Shown piece after piece: positions 26,725 to 35,359 of a DNA stretch of 64,000 nt (positions are counted from its first letter, which is position 1; each line of letters opens with the position of its first letter). This DNA is from JAUUSJ01 sp964439395 (GTDB lineage Bacteria > Bacillota > Clostridia > Lachnospirales > Lachnospiraceae). The notes under the pieces are model-generated. The model worked only from the letters and a program-made list of their open reading frames with translations, made no database searches and had not been told where the DNA came from. The position numbers were made by a program, and so were the translations under genes. The stretch covers positions 1-64,000 of the forward strand of contig CAYTNV010000009.1 of assembly GCA_964439395.1 (NCBI GenBank). Reading direction: 5' to 3'.

Positions 26725-26778
26725 AACTTCCTTTTGCCCCTTCTTTTTATCACGTCTCTTGGCAAAAGGAAGTTTTTT
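26725..26778 (+). terminator. Strong terminator of the RNA unit
   Basis: AACTTCCTTTTGCC and GGCAAAAGGAAGTT pair over 14 bases and run into TTTTTTCTGTTTT. Just before it, GGCATACCGT / ACGGTATGCC (26680-26712) form another perfect stem. Together they suggest a plus-strand non-coding transcript. Confidence 0.8.
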
Positions 26779-26976
26779 CTGTTTTAATATTTCCAAACCG
26801 ACGAGGTCTACTTCCATATGTCAATTTATCTTTTGTTGCTAAAGTCTCTCATTAATCAGCGAAATCATGCCAAAAGGCAGTAAACTTATGACTGATATGC
26901 TAAAAAAATGCCGCCTCATAGCAATCTCCCCCACCATAAAGCAGCATTTTCTACCCTTTTCCTCTCAATAAATATT

Positions 26977-27348
26977 CTATCTCTCAAGAATATCTGTAAT
27001 CAGAGCTTGTTCGTCTAATTCAGCGATTCTTGACTCTCCTGTCAAGGCTGCAAGAAATCTTGTCAGCTTTCCATCATAGTTTCCATTCAAAATCTCCTGG
27101 GCACAGAATTTTTCGTAATCTTTCTTTGTCATATTCATTGAGTAGAATTTTTTATTTCCTACTTTTCTAAATTCAAGTAAATTTTTCTGAATTAATCGTG
27201 TTAAGAATGTATTTAATGTTTGTTTCTTCCAGATTTTGCCCTGTTCATTCTGAAAGTAATTCATAAGCTCAGAAAACCCCTTTTCATCTTCTGTCTCCCA
27301 AAAATGACACATAATCTCGTACTCTGTGTCACTCAATGTTTTACTCAT
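26977..27348 (-). CDS. BlaI/MecI-family repressor (orphan paralogue)
   Basis: 123-residue winged-helix repressor closely similar to the one at 24432-24809: shared words include QTLN, LLEFRKVGN, FLAALTGE and ELDEQ. It lies on the opposite strand with no M56 partner, so it may answer to the neighbouring sensor or have lost its own. ATG 27348 has AAAAGGAGGC upstream; the longer frame covers this site. A good sigma-A promoter precedes it. Confidence 0.85.
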   Translation of the reverse strand: MSKTLSDTEYEIMCHFWETEDEKGFSELMNYFQNEQGKIWKKQTLNTFLTRLIQKNLLEFRKVGNKKFYSMNMTKKDYEKFCAQEILNGNYDGKLTRFLAALTGESRIAELDEQALITDILER

Positions 27349-27467
27349 ACGGGCTGCCTCCTTTTTTATTTCTTCCAAAAAAACAATTCAAATCAAAAAC
27401 AAATTTGTTTTCTGGCAGTTATCATGCAAACATTTTTTAAATATTCTCATCGACATATAACAAATTT

Positions 27468-27495
27468 ATTATAGCATAGGAAAGGAAAAATGCAA
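27468..27495 (-). promoter_or_regulatory. Promoter of the orphan blaI gene
   Basis: On the minus strand TTGCAT (27490-27495), 16-base spacer and perfect TATAAT (27468-27473). Confidence 0.65.
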
Positions 27496-27571
27496 GTATA
27501 TTGCAAAATATTTGAGTGAATTTTTCGTAACTTAGAACTGCATTTAAAATTAATAGACTCCATATTGCATA

Positions 27572-27634
27572 AAAAAAAAGAGGTCACTGCAACTTAAATT
27601 TTTCTTTTCATACTTTGCAGTAACCTCTTTTTTA
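27572..27634. terminator. Terminator of the ATP synthase operon
   Basis: AGAGGTCACTGCAA and TTGCAGTAACCTCT form a 14-base stem with one mismatch, flanked by long A- and T-runs, so it works on both strands. Confidence 0.88.
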
Positions 27635-27635
27635 T

Positions 27636-28043
27636 TTATTTTCCAGCAATAGAAAGTCGAATTAAAGCTCTCTTAAGCGCCATCTCAGCTCGAAGCTCAT
27701 TAAAATTCTGCTCCCGGCTTCCATTTAGCCGCTGCTCGGCGCGCTCTTTTGCTTTTTTTGCTCTCTCTACATCGATCTCTTCTGGCCACTCGGCAACCTC
27801 GGCTAAAATTGTCACCTTATCTTGTGTAATCTCCATAAAGCCTGACATAAGAGAAGCCTCTCTCTTCTCGCTTCCCTGCTCGATTTTAAGCGTGCCTGGA
27901 GCGATAATCTCAGTCATCGGAATATGATTGGCATAGACACCGATTTCGCCTTCTACTGTGTTTAATTCCACCATCGTCGCATCCTCGTCGAAAAATTTGC
28001 GGTCTGGTGTGATAATCTCTAAGTGAAACTGTTTATCTGCCAT
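27636..28043 (-). CDS. atpC: ATP synthase epsilon subunit
   Basis: 135 residues, the last gene of the atp operon. FHLEIITPDRKFFD opens the beta-sandwich, GEIGVYANHIPMTEIIAPGTL is the family core and a helical hairpin (about 88-135) follows, which can inhibit ATP hydrolysis. It is part of the central stalk of F1. It starts 12 bases after atpD. Confidence 0.96.
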   Translation of the reverse strand: MADKQFHLEIITPDRKFFDEDATMVELNTVEGEIGVYANHIPMTEIIAPGTLKIEQGSEKREASLMSGFMEITQDKVTILAEVAEWPEEIDVERAKKAKERAEQRLNGSREQNFNELRAEMALKRALIRLSIAGK

Positions 28044-28055
28044 GTTCTCACCTAC

Positions 28056-29447
28056 TTACTTTACTCTTGCAAGTACATCATCGATATTTCCAGCATTTAA
28101 AAATAAACCTTCTGGGATATTATCATGCTTTCCTTCCAAAATCTCAGCAAAGCCCTGAATTGTCTCGTTTAATGGAACATATTTACCTACAGTACCTGTA
28201 AACTGTTCTGCAACGAAGAAAGGCTGAGATAAGAATCTTTGAATCTTACGGGCTCTAGATACGACAACCTTATCCTCCTCAGATAACTCATCCATACCGA
28301 GGATGGCGATGATATCTTGTAACTCTTTATATTTTTGAAGCGTCTCCTGCACACCTCTCGCTACTCTATAATGTTCCTCACCTACGATACGTGGGTCAAG
28401 AATTCTAGATGTGGACTCAAGTGGATCTACTGCTGGATAAATACCCTGCTCTACGATGGCACGAGATAATACGGTTGTAGCGTCCAGGTGAGCGAATGTT
28501 GTAGCCGGAGCCGGGTCAGTTAAGTCATCGGCTGGCACGTATACAGCCTGTACAGATGTGATGGAACCATTCTTCGTGGAAGTGATACGCTCCTGAAGAG
28601 CACCCATCTCCGTCTGAAGTGTTGGCTGATAACCTACGGCACTTGGAACACGTCCCAAAAGTGCGGAAACCTCGGAACCTGCCTGTGTAAATCGGAAAAT
28701 ATTGTCGATGAATAAAAGGACGTCCTTACCACCTTCATCACGGAAGTTCTCGGCGATTGTAAGACCTGTAAGACCTACACGCATACGAGCTCCAGGCGGC
28801 TCATTCATCTGTCCAAATACCATCGCTGTCTTCTCGATAACGCCGGAATCTGTCATTTCATAATATAAGTCATTTCCCTCACGAGTTCTCTCTCCAACGC
28901 CTGTAAATACAGAGTATCCACCGTGCTCTGTGGCGATATTACGAATCAACTCCTGAATTAATACTGTCTTTCCTACACCAGCACCACCAAAGAGACCAAT
29001 TTTTCCACCCTTCTGATAAGGGCAAAGAAGGTCAACGACTTTAATCCCTGTCTCTAAAACCTCTGTCTCTGTGGATTGCTCTGCAAATGTAGGCGCTTTT
29101 CTGTGGATAGATTTATACTCAACACCCTTTGGCGCTGGTTTATTGTCAATTGGCTCTCCAAGTACATTGAAAATACGTCCAAGTGTAGCCTCTCCAACTG
29201 GAACGGAGATAGGACCGTTTGTCGCAACAGCCTCCATACCACGAACTAATCCGTCCGTGCTGCCCATTGCGATACATTTTACTACGTCATCACCTAAGTG
29301 CTGTGCTACTTCTACGACAAGATCTGTTCCATCCTGTTTTTTAATACGAATAGCATCATTTATCTCGGGAAGCTTGCCCCCGCTAAACTTAATATCAAGC
29401 ACAGCACCGATAATCTGAGTGATTTTACCTTTATTATTATTTGCCAT
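28056..29447 (-). CDS. atpD: ATP synthase beta subunit
   Basis: Catalytic F1 subunit, 463 residues. The Walker A loop GGAGVGKT (about 154-161) and the GERTREGNDLY segment are clear, as are the Walker B-type LLFIDNIFRFTQAGSE and the family signature near PAVDPLESTSR. Synthesises ATP from ADP and phosphate at the membrane-facing complex. It lies between atpG and atpC with 13 and 12-base spacings. Confidence 0.98.
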   Translation of the reverse strand: MANNNKGKITQIIGAVLDIKFSGGKLPEINDAIRIKKQDGTDLVVEVAQHLGDDVVKCIAMGSTDGLVRGMEAVATNGPISVPVGEATLGRIFNVLGEPIDNKPAPKGVEYKSIHRKAPTFAEQSTETEVLETGIKVVDLLCPYQKGGKIGLFGGAGVGKTVLIQELIRNIATEHGGYSVFTGVGERTREGNDLYYEMTDSGVIEKTAMVFGQMNEPPGARMRVGLTGLTIAENFRDEGGKDVLLFIDNIFRFTQAGSEVSALLGRVPSAVGYQPTLQTEMGALQERITSTKNGSITSVQAVYVPADDLTDPAPATTFAHLDATTVLSRAIVEQGIYPAVDPLESTSRILDPRIVGEEHYRVARGVQETLQKYKELQDIIAILGMDELSEEDKVVVSRARKIQRFLSQPFFVAEQFTGTVGKYVPLNETIQGFAEILEGKHDNIPEGLFLNAGNIDDVLARVK

Positions 29448-29460
29448 TATTTCACTCCTT

Positions 29461-30336
29461 CTAATTCAGTGCTTCTGCACCAGATATGATTTCGGTTAAC
29501 TCTTGTGTAATCGCTCCCTGACGAGCTCTATTATAAGCCAAGGAAAGAGTGCTGATCATCTCGTCTGCATTGCTTGTGGCAGCATCCATCGCCTGCATTC
29601 TAGCACCATTTTCACTGGCCACTGCCTCTACAAACGCACCGTAAATCAAGCTATTAATATAGTTTGGAATGATCATCTCAAGTGCCTCTTCTGGCTCTGG
29701 TTCATAGTTCATCAATGTATCGACCTTCTTCTCCTCAGAAGAAGCCTTTGCTTTCACATCCTCCTCATCAATCTCAACTGGAAGAAGTTTTACAAGCTGA
29801 GGAATATGAACCACTGTATTTTTAAACTTTGTATAAGCTAAATAAATCTCTCCAACTTCGCCGTTTCGATAGGACTCAAGTACTTTTTGACCAAGGGCTT
29901 TGGCGTCCTCAAAAGTAGGCTCATCGATCATAGCTCGACAGTCTGCCGCAATATGGTATCCTCTTGCCCCTAAAAAATCAATACCCTTGCTTCCCACGCC
30001 GTAGATTTCCACATCCTCCTTATCAAAATCAGCACCTGTGACCATCTTAATTATATTACTATTATATCCACCTGCGAGACCTCTATTAGCTGTAACTAAA
30101 ATAATAGCCTTCTTTGTGGAATCATTTTTTGTTAAATAAGGATGATCGATAGAACCTGATTTTGCCAAAATAGAAGTCACTGTCTCATACATCTTATCGA
30201 AGTATGGTTTGGAATTCTCGGCTCTCGACTTTGCCCTCTGCAACTTAACAGTGGAAACAAGCTTCATAGCTTTTGTAATCTGCTGTGTACTTTGAATACT
30301 CTCTCGGCGTCGTTTTATATCTCTCATAGATGCCAT
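29461..30336 (-). CDS. atpG: ATP synthase gamma subunit
   Basis: 291 residues. The long N-terminal helix (MRDIKRRRESIQSTQQITKAMKLV) and C-terminal helix (NGARMQAMDAATSNADEMI and the closing EIISGAEAL) that form the rotating shaft are both present, with GLAGGYN in the middle domain. It couples the c-ring to the catalytic head. Operon position between alpha and beta is standard. Confidence 0.97.
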   Translation of the reverse strand: MASMRDIKRRRESIQSTQQITKAMKLVSTVKLQRAKSRAENSKPYFDKMYETVTSILAKSGSIDHPYLTKNDSTKKAIILVTANRGLAGGYNSNIIKMVTGADFDKEDVEIYGVGSKGIDFLGARGYHIAADCRAMIDEPTFEDAKALGQKVLESYRNGEVGEIYLAYTKFKNTVVHIPQLVKLLPVEIDEEDVKAKASSEEKKVDTLMNYEPEPEEALEMIIPNYINSLIYGAFVEAVASENGARMQAMDAATSNADEMISTLSLAYNRARQGAITQELTEIISGAEALN

Positions 30337-30351
30337 AATACGTCACCTCTT

Positions 30352-31860
30352 CTACTTATTGAACTCAACTTTAAATTGTTCAATTGCTTTCTTCAAAAGC
30401 TCCTCTGTCGCTTCATCCATCTGTTTTGTTTTGCGAATATTTGTGTAAATTTCTGGATATTTTGTATCTATATACTCAAGGAGACTTGCCTCAAATTCCA
30501 TTACTTTATCCACATCTACATCCAATAAATATTTCTTTGTCAACGCATAGATTGCCACTACTTGTTTTTCAACTGGCATAGGACTATACTGACCTTGCTT
30601 TAATACCTGTCTGATACGCTCACCCTGTGCCAAACGCTGTTTTGTATCATCATCAAGGTCGGAGCCAAACTGTGCGAAAGATGCAAGCTCACGATACTGA
30701 GCAAGCTCTGTACGGATTGGTCCAGCAATCTTCTTCATCGCCTTAATCTGAGCGGAACCTCCTACACGAGATACAGAAAGACCAGCGTTAATAGCTGGAC
30801 GGAAACCAGCGTTGAACATCTCCGTCTCAAGATAAATCTGTCCATCTGTGATGGAGATAACATTTGTAGGAATATAGGCAGATACGTCACCAGCTTGTGT
30901 CTCGATAATAGGAAGAGCCGTCAAAGAACCGCCGCCTAATTCATCCGAGAGACGAGCTGCACGCTCTAATAATCTGGAATGTAAGTAAAATACATCTCCT
31001 GGATAAGCCTCACGTCCTGGTGGTCTACGAAGTAATAAGGACAGTGTACGATATGCAGTGGCATGTTTACTTAAATCATCGTAAATAACAAGTACGTCCT
31101 CTCCATTTTCCATCCATTCTTCTCCAATTGCACATCCTGTATAAGGAGCAATATACTGAAGTGGCGCAAGCTCACTTGCTGTGGATGCTACAACTGTTGT
31201 ATATGACATCGCATCATGCTCTTCTAATGTCTTTACAATAGATGCCACTGTGGATGCCTTTTGTCCGATTGCAACATAGATACAATGTACATTTTGACCT
31301 TTCTGGTTAATAATTGTATCAACTGCAATCGCCGTTTTACCTGTCTGACGGTCACCGATAATTAACTCACGCTGACCTCTTCCGATTGGTATCATGGCGT
31401 CAATCGCCTTAATACCTGTCTGTAAAGGAGTATCTACAGACTTACGAGTAATTACACCTGGAGCAACTCTCTCAATTGGTCTTGACTTTGCTGACTCGAT
31501 TGGTCCCTTCTCGTCAATAGGCTGACCAAGCGCATTCACAACACGTCCGCTTAATGCATCTCCAACCGGAGTTTCCACGATTCTTCCTGTTGTCTTTACA
31601 GTATCTCCCTCGTTAATATTTCTATGATCACCGAGCAATACGGCACCAACATTATCCTCCTCCAAGTTGAGAACCATGCCGTATACTTCGCCAGGGAACT
31701 CTAATAGTTCTCCCGCCATCGCATTTTCCAAACCATGAACACGGGCAATACCATCGGCTACCTGGATAACTGTTCCGACATCAGAAGTTTCTAGTTTTTC
31801 TGTATAATTTTTAATCTGTTGTTTAATAACAGAACTAATTTCTTCTGGTCTTAAATTCAT
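30352..31860 (-). CDS. atpA: ATP synthase alpha subunit
   Basis: 502 residues, the usual length. The P-loop GDRQTGKTA (about 169-177), the DDLSKHA segment and the ISVTDGQIYLE-type stretch (here VISITDGQIYLE) are family marks. This non-catalytic nucleotide-binding subunit alternates with beta in the F1 head. ATG 31860 follows GAAGGTGTAAAGG. It stands 23 bases after atpH. Confidence 0.98.
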   Translation of the reverse strand: MNLRPEEISSVIKQQIKNYTEKLETSDVGTVIQVADGIARVHGLENAMAGELLEFPGEVYGMVLNLEEDNVGAVLLGDHRNINEGDTVKTTGRIVETPVGDALSGRVVNALGQPIDEKGPIESAKSRPIERVAPGVITRKSVDTPLQTGIKAIDAMIPIGRGQRELIIGDRQTGKTAIAVDTIINQKGQNVHCIYVAIGQKASTVASIVKTLEEHDAMSYTTVVASTASELAPLQYIAPYTGCAIGEEWMENGEDVLVIYDDLSKHATAYRTLSLLLRRPPGREAYPGDVFYLHSRLLERAARLSDELGGGSLTALPIIETQAGDVSAYIPTNVISITDGQIYLETEMFNAGFRPAINAGLSVSRVGGSAQIKAMKKIAGPIRTELAQYRELASFAQFGSDLDDDTKQRLAQGERIRQVLKQGQYSPMPVEKQVVAIYALTKKYLLDVDVDKVMEFEASLLEYIDTKYPEIYTNIRKTKQMDEATEELLKKAIEQFKVEFNK

Positions 31861-31883
31861 GGAACCTTTACACCTTCTTTCTT

Positions 31884-32429
31884 CTATAACTGTATCTTTG
31901 ACAACGAACGACTCATGTTAGCAAGTCTTGTCTTAATACTGCTGTCCACGACTCTATCGTCCACACGAATAATCAATCCACCAATAATTTCAGGACGCAC
32001 CTCGTAGTGAAATTCAAATTTTTTGTAAGAAGTAAGAGACTGTAATTTTTCTGTAATCGTCTGTTTATGAATCGCAGTTAAGTGAACCGCAGAAGTCACA
32101 TAGACAACCCCAATTCCTTTTTCTTTCTTTGCTCTCGCTATAAAATGCTCCAGCATAGGCATCAGCTCATTATAGCGTCCTTTTCTGACAACGATGTCCA
32201 AAAAGCCCATCATCTCATCAGAGCAGTTGCCCTTAAAAATATTTTCCATAATCTTTATTTTCTCTTCTCTTACAATCTTTGGATGATTCAATAACTTTAA
32301 GAGATCTTCATTGGCTGATAAAATATCTCTCATATCCTTCGCTTCGTTCAAAAATGCATCAAGCTTATTTTCTTCCAAAGCCAATTCAAACAATGCGTCA
32401 CCATACGTAGTACTCGCTAGCTTAGCCAT
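31884..32429 (-). CDS. atpH: ATP synthase delta subunit
   Basis: 181 residues. STTYGDALFELA at the start and a C-terminal segment with EVRPEIIGGLIIRVDDRVVDSSIKTRL are characteristic of the OSCP/delta family, the peripheral stalk cap that holds the head to the b subunits. Its start overlaps the end of atpF by 13 bases, so translation is probably coupled. Confidence 0.96.
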   Translation of the reverse strand: MAKLASTTYGDALFELALEENKLDAFLNEAKDMRDILSANEDLLKLLNHPKIVREEKIKIMENIFKGNCSDEMMGFLDIVVRKGRYNELMPMLEHFIARAKKEKGIGVVYVTSAVHLTAIHKQTITEKLQSLTSYKKFEFHYEVRPEIIGGLIIRVDDRVVDSSIKTRLANMSRSLSKIQL

Positions 32430-32950
32430 GTTTTATCACCCATTTCTTCTAATGTTTCCTGAATTAAAGCATCTTGTTTACTGTTGTCAATCGACCCAGC
32501 TATAATCTTGCCTGCCATCATAGTTGCGACATCGATGACTTCTTGTTTTACTTCTTCTTTTACTTTCTTCTTCTCAAGTTCGGCTTCTCTATTAGCATGT
32601 TCGATAATTCTAGCTGCCTCAGCTTTCGCATTCTCAATAATCTCGTCCTCGCGCTTCATCGCTTTTTTACGAGCCTCACTTAAAATTGCTTCCGCCTCTT
32701 TTTCTATATTTTTTAATTTAGCTTCATATTCTTTTTTATACTTGCCTGCCTCTACCTGATCCTTCTCTGTCATATCCTTTAAGTTCGCGATTCTCCGTTC
32801 ACGATCCTTTAAGATTTTTCTCACTGGATCAAATAAGATATAGGATAGCACTAAAAAGAGTAAAAAGATAGAGAGCGCAGAAAAGGCAAACTGAAATACG
32901 AACTGGGCATCCAAACCAAAGATTCTTCCAGCGTCTGCTGCTAATATCAC
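32417..32950 (-). CDS. atpF: ATP synthase b subunit
   Basis: 177 residues. One N-terminal membrane helix (about 15-40) is followed by a long charged coiled coil (about 45-150), rich in Glu, Lys and Ala, which forms the peripheral stalk. FDPVRKILKDRERRI is typical. The start is GTG 32950, behind AAAGGAGGC. It overlaps atpH. Confidence 0.95.
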   Translation of the reverse strand: MILAADAGRIFGLDAQFVFQFAFSALSIFLLFLVLSYILFDPVRKILKDRERRIANLKDMTEKDQVEAGKYKKEYEAKLKNIEKEAEAILSEARKKAMKREDEIIENAKAEAARIIEHANREAELEKKKVKEEVKQEVIDVATMMAGKIIAGSIDNSKQDALIQETLEEMGDKTWLS

Positions 32951-32990
32951 TGTTACGCCTCCTTTCGTCTTATATTATTAAACTGCCAAC

Positions 32991-33260
32991 TTATTTAACT
33001 TTTGAAAATAATGGGTTAGCATATAATAAAATAAGAGCGATAACCAAACCGTAAAGACCTGTTGTCTCTGCTACGGCCTGACCTAAAAGCATTGTAGAAG
33101 TAATATCTCCCTTTGCTCCTGGATTACGTCCTACTGCTGCAGCACCCTGACCAGCTGCATAACCCTGTCCAACACCAGGTCCAATACCTGCGATCATTGC
33201 GAGACCAGCACCGATTGCGGAACAAGCTGCGATTAAAGCTTCATTTGTTATATTTACCAT
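32991..33260 (-). CDS. atpE: ATP synthase c subunit, Na+-type signature
   Basis: 89-residue hairpin that builds the membrane rotor ring. Helix 1 (about 8-42) has GIGPGVGQGYAAG with Pro28 and Gln32; helix 2 (about 55-82) has AVAETTGLYG with the ion-binding Glu65, Thr66 and Thr67. The combination P..Q plus E(S/T)T is the known marker of sodium-translocating F-ATPases, as in Ilyobacter and Acetobacterium. The start is ATG 33260 behind AAAGGAGGA; a longer frame upstream has no ribosome site. Ion choice is inferred. Confidence 0.96.
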   Translation of the reverse strand: MVNITNEALIAACSAIGAGLAMIAGIGPGVGQGYAAGQGAAAVGRNPGAKGDITSTMLLGQAVAETTGLYGLVIALILLYANPLFSKVK

Positions 33261-33432
33261 GATATAATCCTCCTTTTTGTAAAAATTCAAAATAACAACA
33301 AAAAATAATACGCTTATTTTGCGACAGATATTCAAAAGACAAATATCATTCATTGTTTCCTCTAAAATATATCACAAAATTTAAATTATTTATTAAAATT
33401 TGCCATTTTGAAACATTTCATAATAATAATTT

Positions 33433-34176
33433 TTAAGCATTTAACTTATCTGTAATAAATACCATTGTCAACATACTAAATACATATGTCTGAATTGCGC
33501 CTGAGAATAAGTCAAAATAACCATGTAGGAAAACTGGAAGTCCAATTTTTGCAAACCAAGGTAATAATCCATACCAAAGAGCAAGCATAATTGTACCTGC
33601 CATGACGTTACCAAATAGACGCAGGGAAAGTGACAACGGTGTAGCAAACTCACCTATTAAGTTAATAGGGAATAATAATGGTATCGGTTTAAACAAATCT
33701 GTAAATGCTGCAAACTTACTTGTCTTGATTGCCGCATACTGAATTAAGACAAATGTGATAATTGCTAAACCAAATGTTGTACCATAATCTGCCGTCGGTG
33801 GTCTTAGACCAAACAAACCTGAGATATTTGACAAAAAGATAAATGACATAAGTGTCAAAATATAGTTTGCGTATCTTGGAGCATGTTTTCCCATGCTATT
33901 ATTAACTACTCCATCGAGAAATTCCACAAACATTTCGACTATATTTTGTATACCAGTAGGCTTATCTGGGTCTCCATTCATAATACTTCTTCTAGCGATT
34001 AAGGCAAGGATAACCAGCGTCAACCACACAATTACTGTCGTAACATGAGTTGTGTTAATAGATACCTCTTGACCAAAGATAGTAAGATTCTTGTATGCAT
34101 GAATCATAAAATCTACTTCATCATTGGAAGATAGCAAAAAACTTCTACCTGCTATACCTGCCAATCCATATCCCAT
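33433..34176 (-). CDS. atpB: ATP synthase a subunit
   Basis: 247 residues with five to six membrane helices. The essential arginine helix appears in LSLSLRLFGNVMAGTIM (near residues 181-197), and the last helices contain FSGAIQTYVFSMLTMVFI. It provides the ion half-channels next to the c-ring. Four bases separate it from the preceding atpI-like gene, and 172 bases from atpE. Confidence 0.96.
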   Translation of the reverse strand: MGYGLAGIAGRSFLLSSNDEVDFMIHAYKNLTIFGQEVSINTTHVTTVIVWLTLVILALIARRSIMNGDPDKPTGIQNIVEMFVEFLDGVVNNSMGKHAPRYANYILTLMSFIFLSNISGLFGLRPPTADYGTTFGLAIITFVLIQYAAIKTSKFAAFTDLFKPIPLLFPINLIGEFATPLSLSLRLFGNVMAGTIMLALWYGLLPWFAKIGLPVFLHGYFDLFSGAIQTYVFSMLTMVFITDKLNA

Positions 34177-34180
34177 ATAT

Positions 34181-34591
34181 TCACCTTCTTTCTTTTATAA
34201 TTTTTTTTGTTATATGTGAATTTGTAATCGGTTGGGCGTAAGCAGCGAGTTTAAGGCTGAAAAATCCAACCAGTACTCCAATAAAGGCTGTCCATGAATA
34301 CAGCATTCCCGCTATACCGATCAATAATATAACCACAATTCTAAGGAAGCTCCTCTTTCTCATATACTTAATCGCATCAGACTCTGGAAAATCCAGCGCT
34401 GTATCTAGAGTCAGATACATATGCGCAGCCCAACCTCCAGCTGAGATTCCTCCAATCCAAAGAGCAATCGTATATATAACTTTATCATTTGCAAAAAATA
34501 GTCCAATTATCTCTGCTATTACGCAATAAATTAAAATTCCAATGAAGAGATCTAGAACTGTCTCATTTAAAGTTCTAATTTTTTCTAACAT
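34181..34591 (-). CDS. AtpI-like membrane protein
   Basis: 136 residues with four predicted membrane segments (about 15-33, 40-57, 82-100 and 102-120) and a basic C-terminus. Position directly before atpB and the topology fit the ATP synthase subunit I family, which helps assemble the c-ring. The start is ATG 34591, seven to eight bases behind GGAGGAGG; the first codons overlap the end of atpZ by 17 bases. Sequence identity of this family is weak, so the call rests largely on context. Confidence 0.7.
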   Translation of the reverse strand: MLEKIRTLNETVLDLFIGILIYCVIAEIIGLFFANDKVIYTIALWIGGISAGGWAAHMYLTLDTALDFPESDAIKYMRKRSFLRIVVILLIGIAGMLYSWTAFIGVLVGFFSLKLAAYAQPITNSHITKKIIKERR

Positions 34592-34838
34592 CTTTTCCTC
34601 CTCCAGCATTTTTATCACGCCCTGGCTTTTCTTTTTTTGTATTGCGCATTGTCAGAATATAGACTGAGCGAAATCCTCCGCCAATTCCTAGAAGAACAAA
34701 TATAAGAAAAAGATGTGTAGAAAATGTCTTATCTATCCATACTCCAAGAAAAGTCATCATAAAAATAGGAGTAAGCATACTAATACCAAGCTGTGAAACC
34801 AAACCTAAATTACGTATTACTTCTCTATTCCACTTCAT
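34575..34838 (-). CDS. AtpZ/AtpI-family protein
   Basis: 87 residues with two membrane helices (about 13-32 and 41-60) separated by a short GVWIDKTF loop, followed by a lysine/glycine-rich tail. This is the small AtpZ (formerly AtpQ or Gene1) type found at the head of atp operons, possibly a magnesium or assembly factor. It heads the operon here, 35 bases after rpiB. Confidence 0.75.
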   Translation of the reverse strand: MKWNREVIRNLGLVSQLGISMLTPIFMMTFLGVWIDKTFSTHLFLIFVLLGIGGGFRSVYILTMRNTKKEKPGRDKNAGGGKDVRKN

Positions 34839-34873
34839 TTTCTCATCCCCTTCGCTTTTTAGACAAAAGTTGA

Positions 34874-35302
34874 TTAGTCTTCCATCTGATTAATTCTTCT
34901 AATATGTCTATCATCATTAGAAAATGGCGTATCTAAAAATGTATCCACAATCTTTAGAGCTAATCCTTCCCCTGTTACTCTTGCACCGAGAGCTAAAATA
35001 TTGGCATTATTATGCTCTCTCGTGGCCTGTGCACTAAAACAATCTCCACATAATGCTGCACGAATTCCTTTTACCTTATTCGCTGTAATAGAGATTCCAA
35101 TTCCTGTGCCACAAATAAGAATTCCTCTCTCACACTCTCCGTCTACAATTGCATTTGCCACTTTTTTGGCAAATTCTGGATAATCGCAGGAAGACTCGTC
35201 ATAACATCCATAATCCTTATACTCAAGTCCTCTTTCCTCTAAATGCTTTTGAATTGCTTTTTTTAAGGCAAATCCGCCATGATCACTACCCATTGCTATC
35301 AT
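34874..35302 (-). CDS. rpiB: Ribose-5-phosphate isomerase B
   Basis: 142 residues. SDHGGFALK at the start, LICGTGIGISI with the catalytic Cys64 and TREHNNANIL with His97 are the RpiB/LacAB signatures. It interconverts ribose-5-P and ribulose-5-P in the pentose phosphate pathway. The order sua5 - ywlE - rpiB - atp equals that of Bacillus. It may also accept allose-6-P. ATG 35302 follows AAAGGAG. Confidence 0.93.
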   Translation of the reverse strand: MIAMGSDHGGFALKKAIQKHLEERGLEYKDYGCYDESSCDYPEFAKKVANAIVDGECERGILICGTGIGISITANKVKGIRAALCGDCFSAQATREHNNANILALGARVTGEGLALKIVDTFLDTPFSNDDRHIRRINQMED

Positions 35303-35359
35303 AATTTATTTTCTCCTTTACTTTTAATTTTTTGTCTTAAATACTTAAATCTAATTTTG

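Noticed and set aside
26620..26855. Frames of 60-67 codons on both strands near the RNA locus
   Set aside because: They overlap perfect inverted repeats and a terminator and are best explained as shadows of hairpins.
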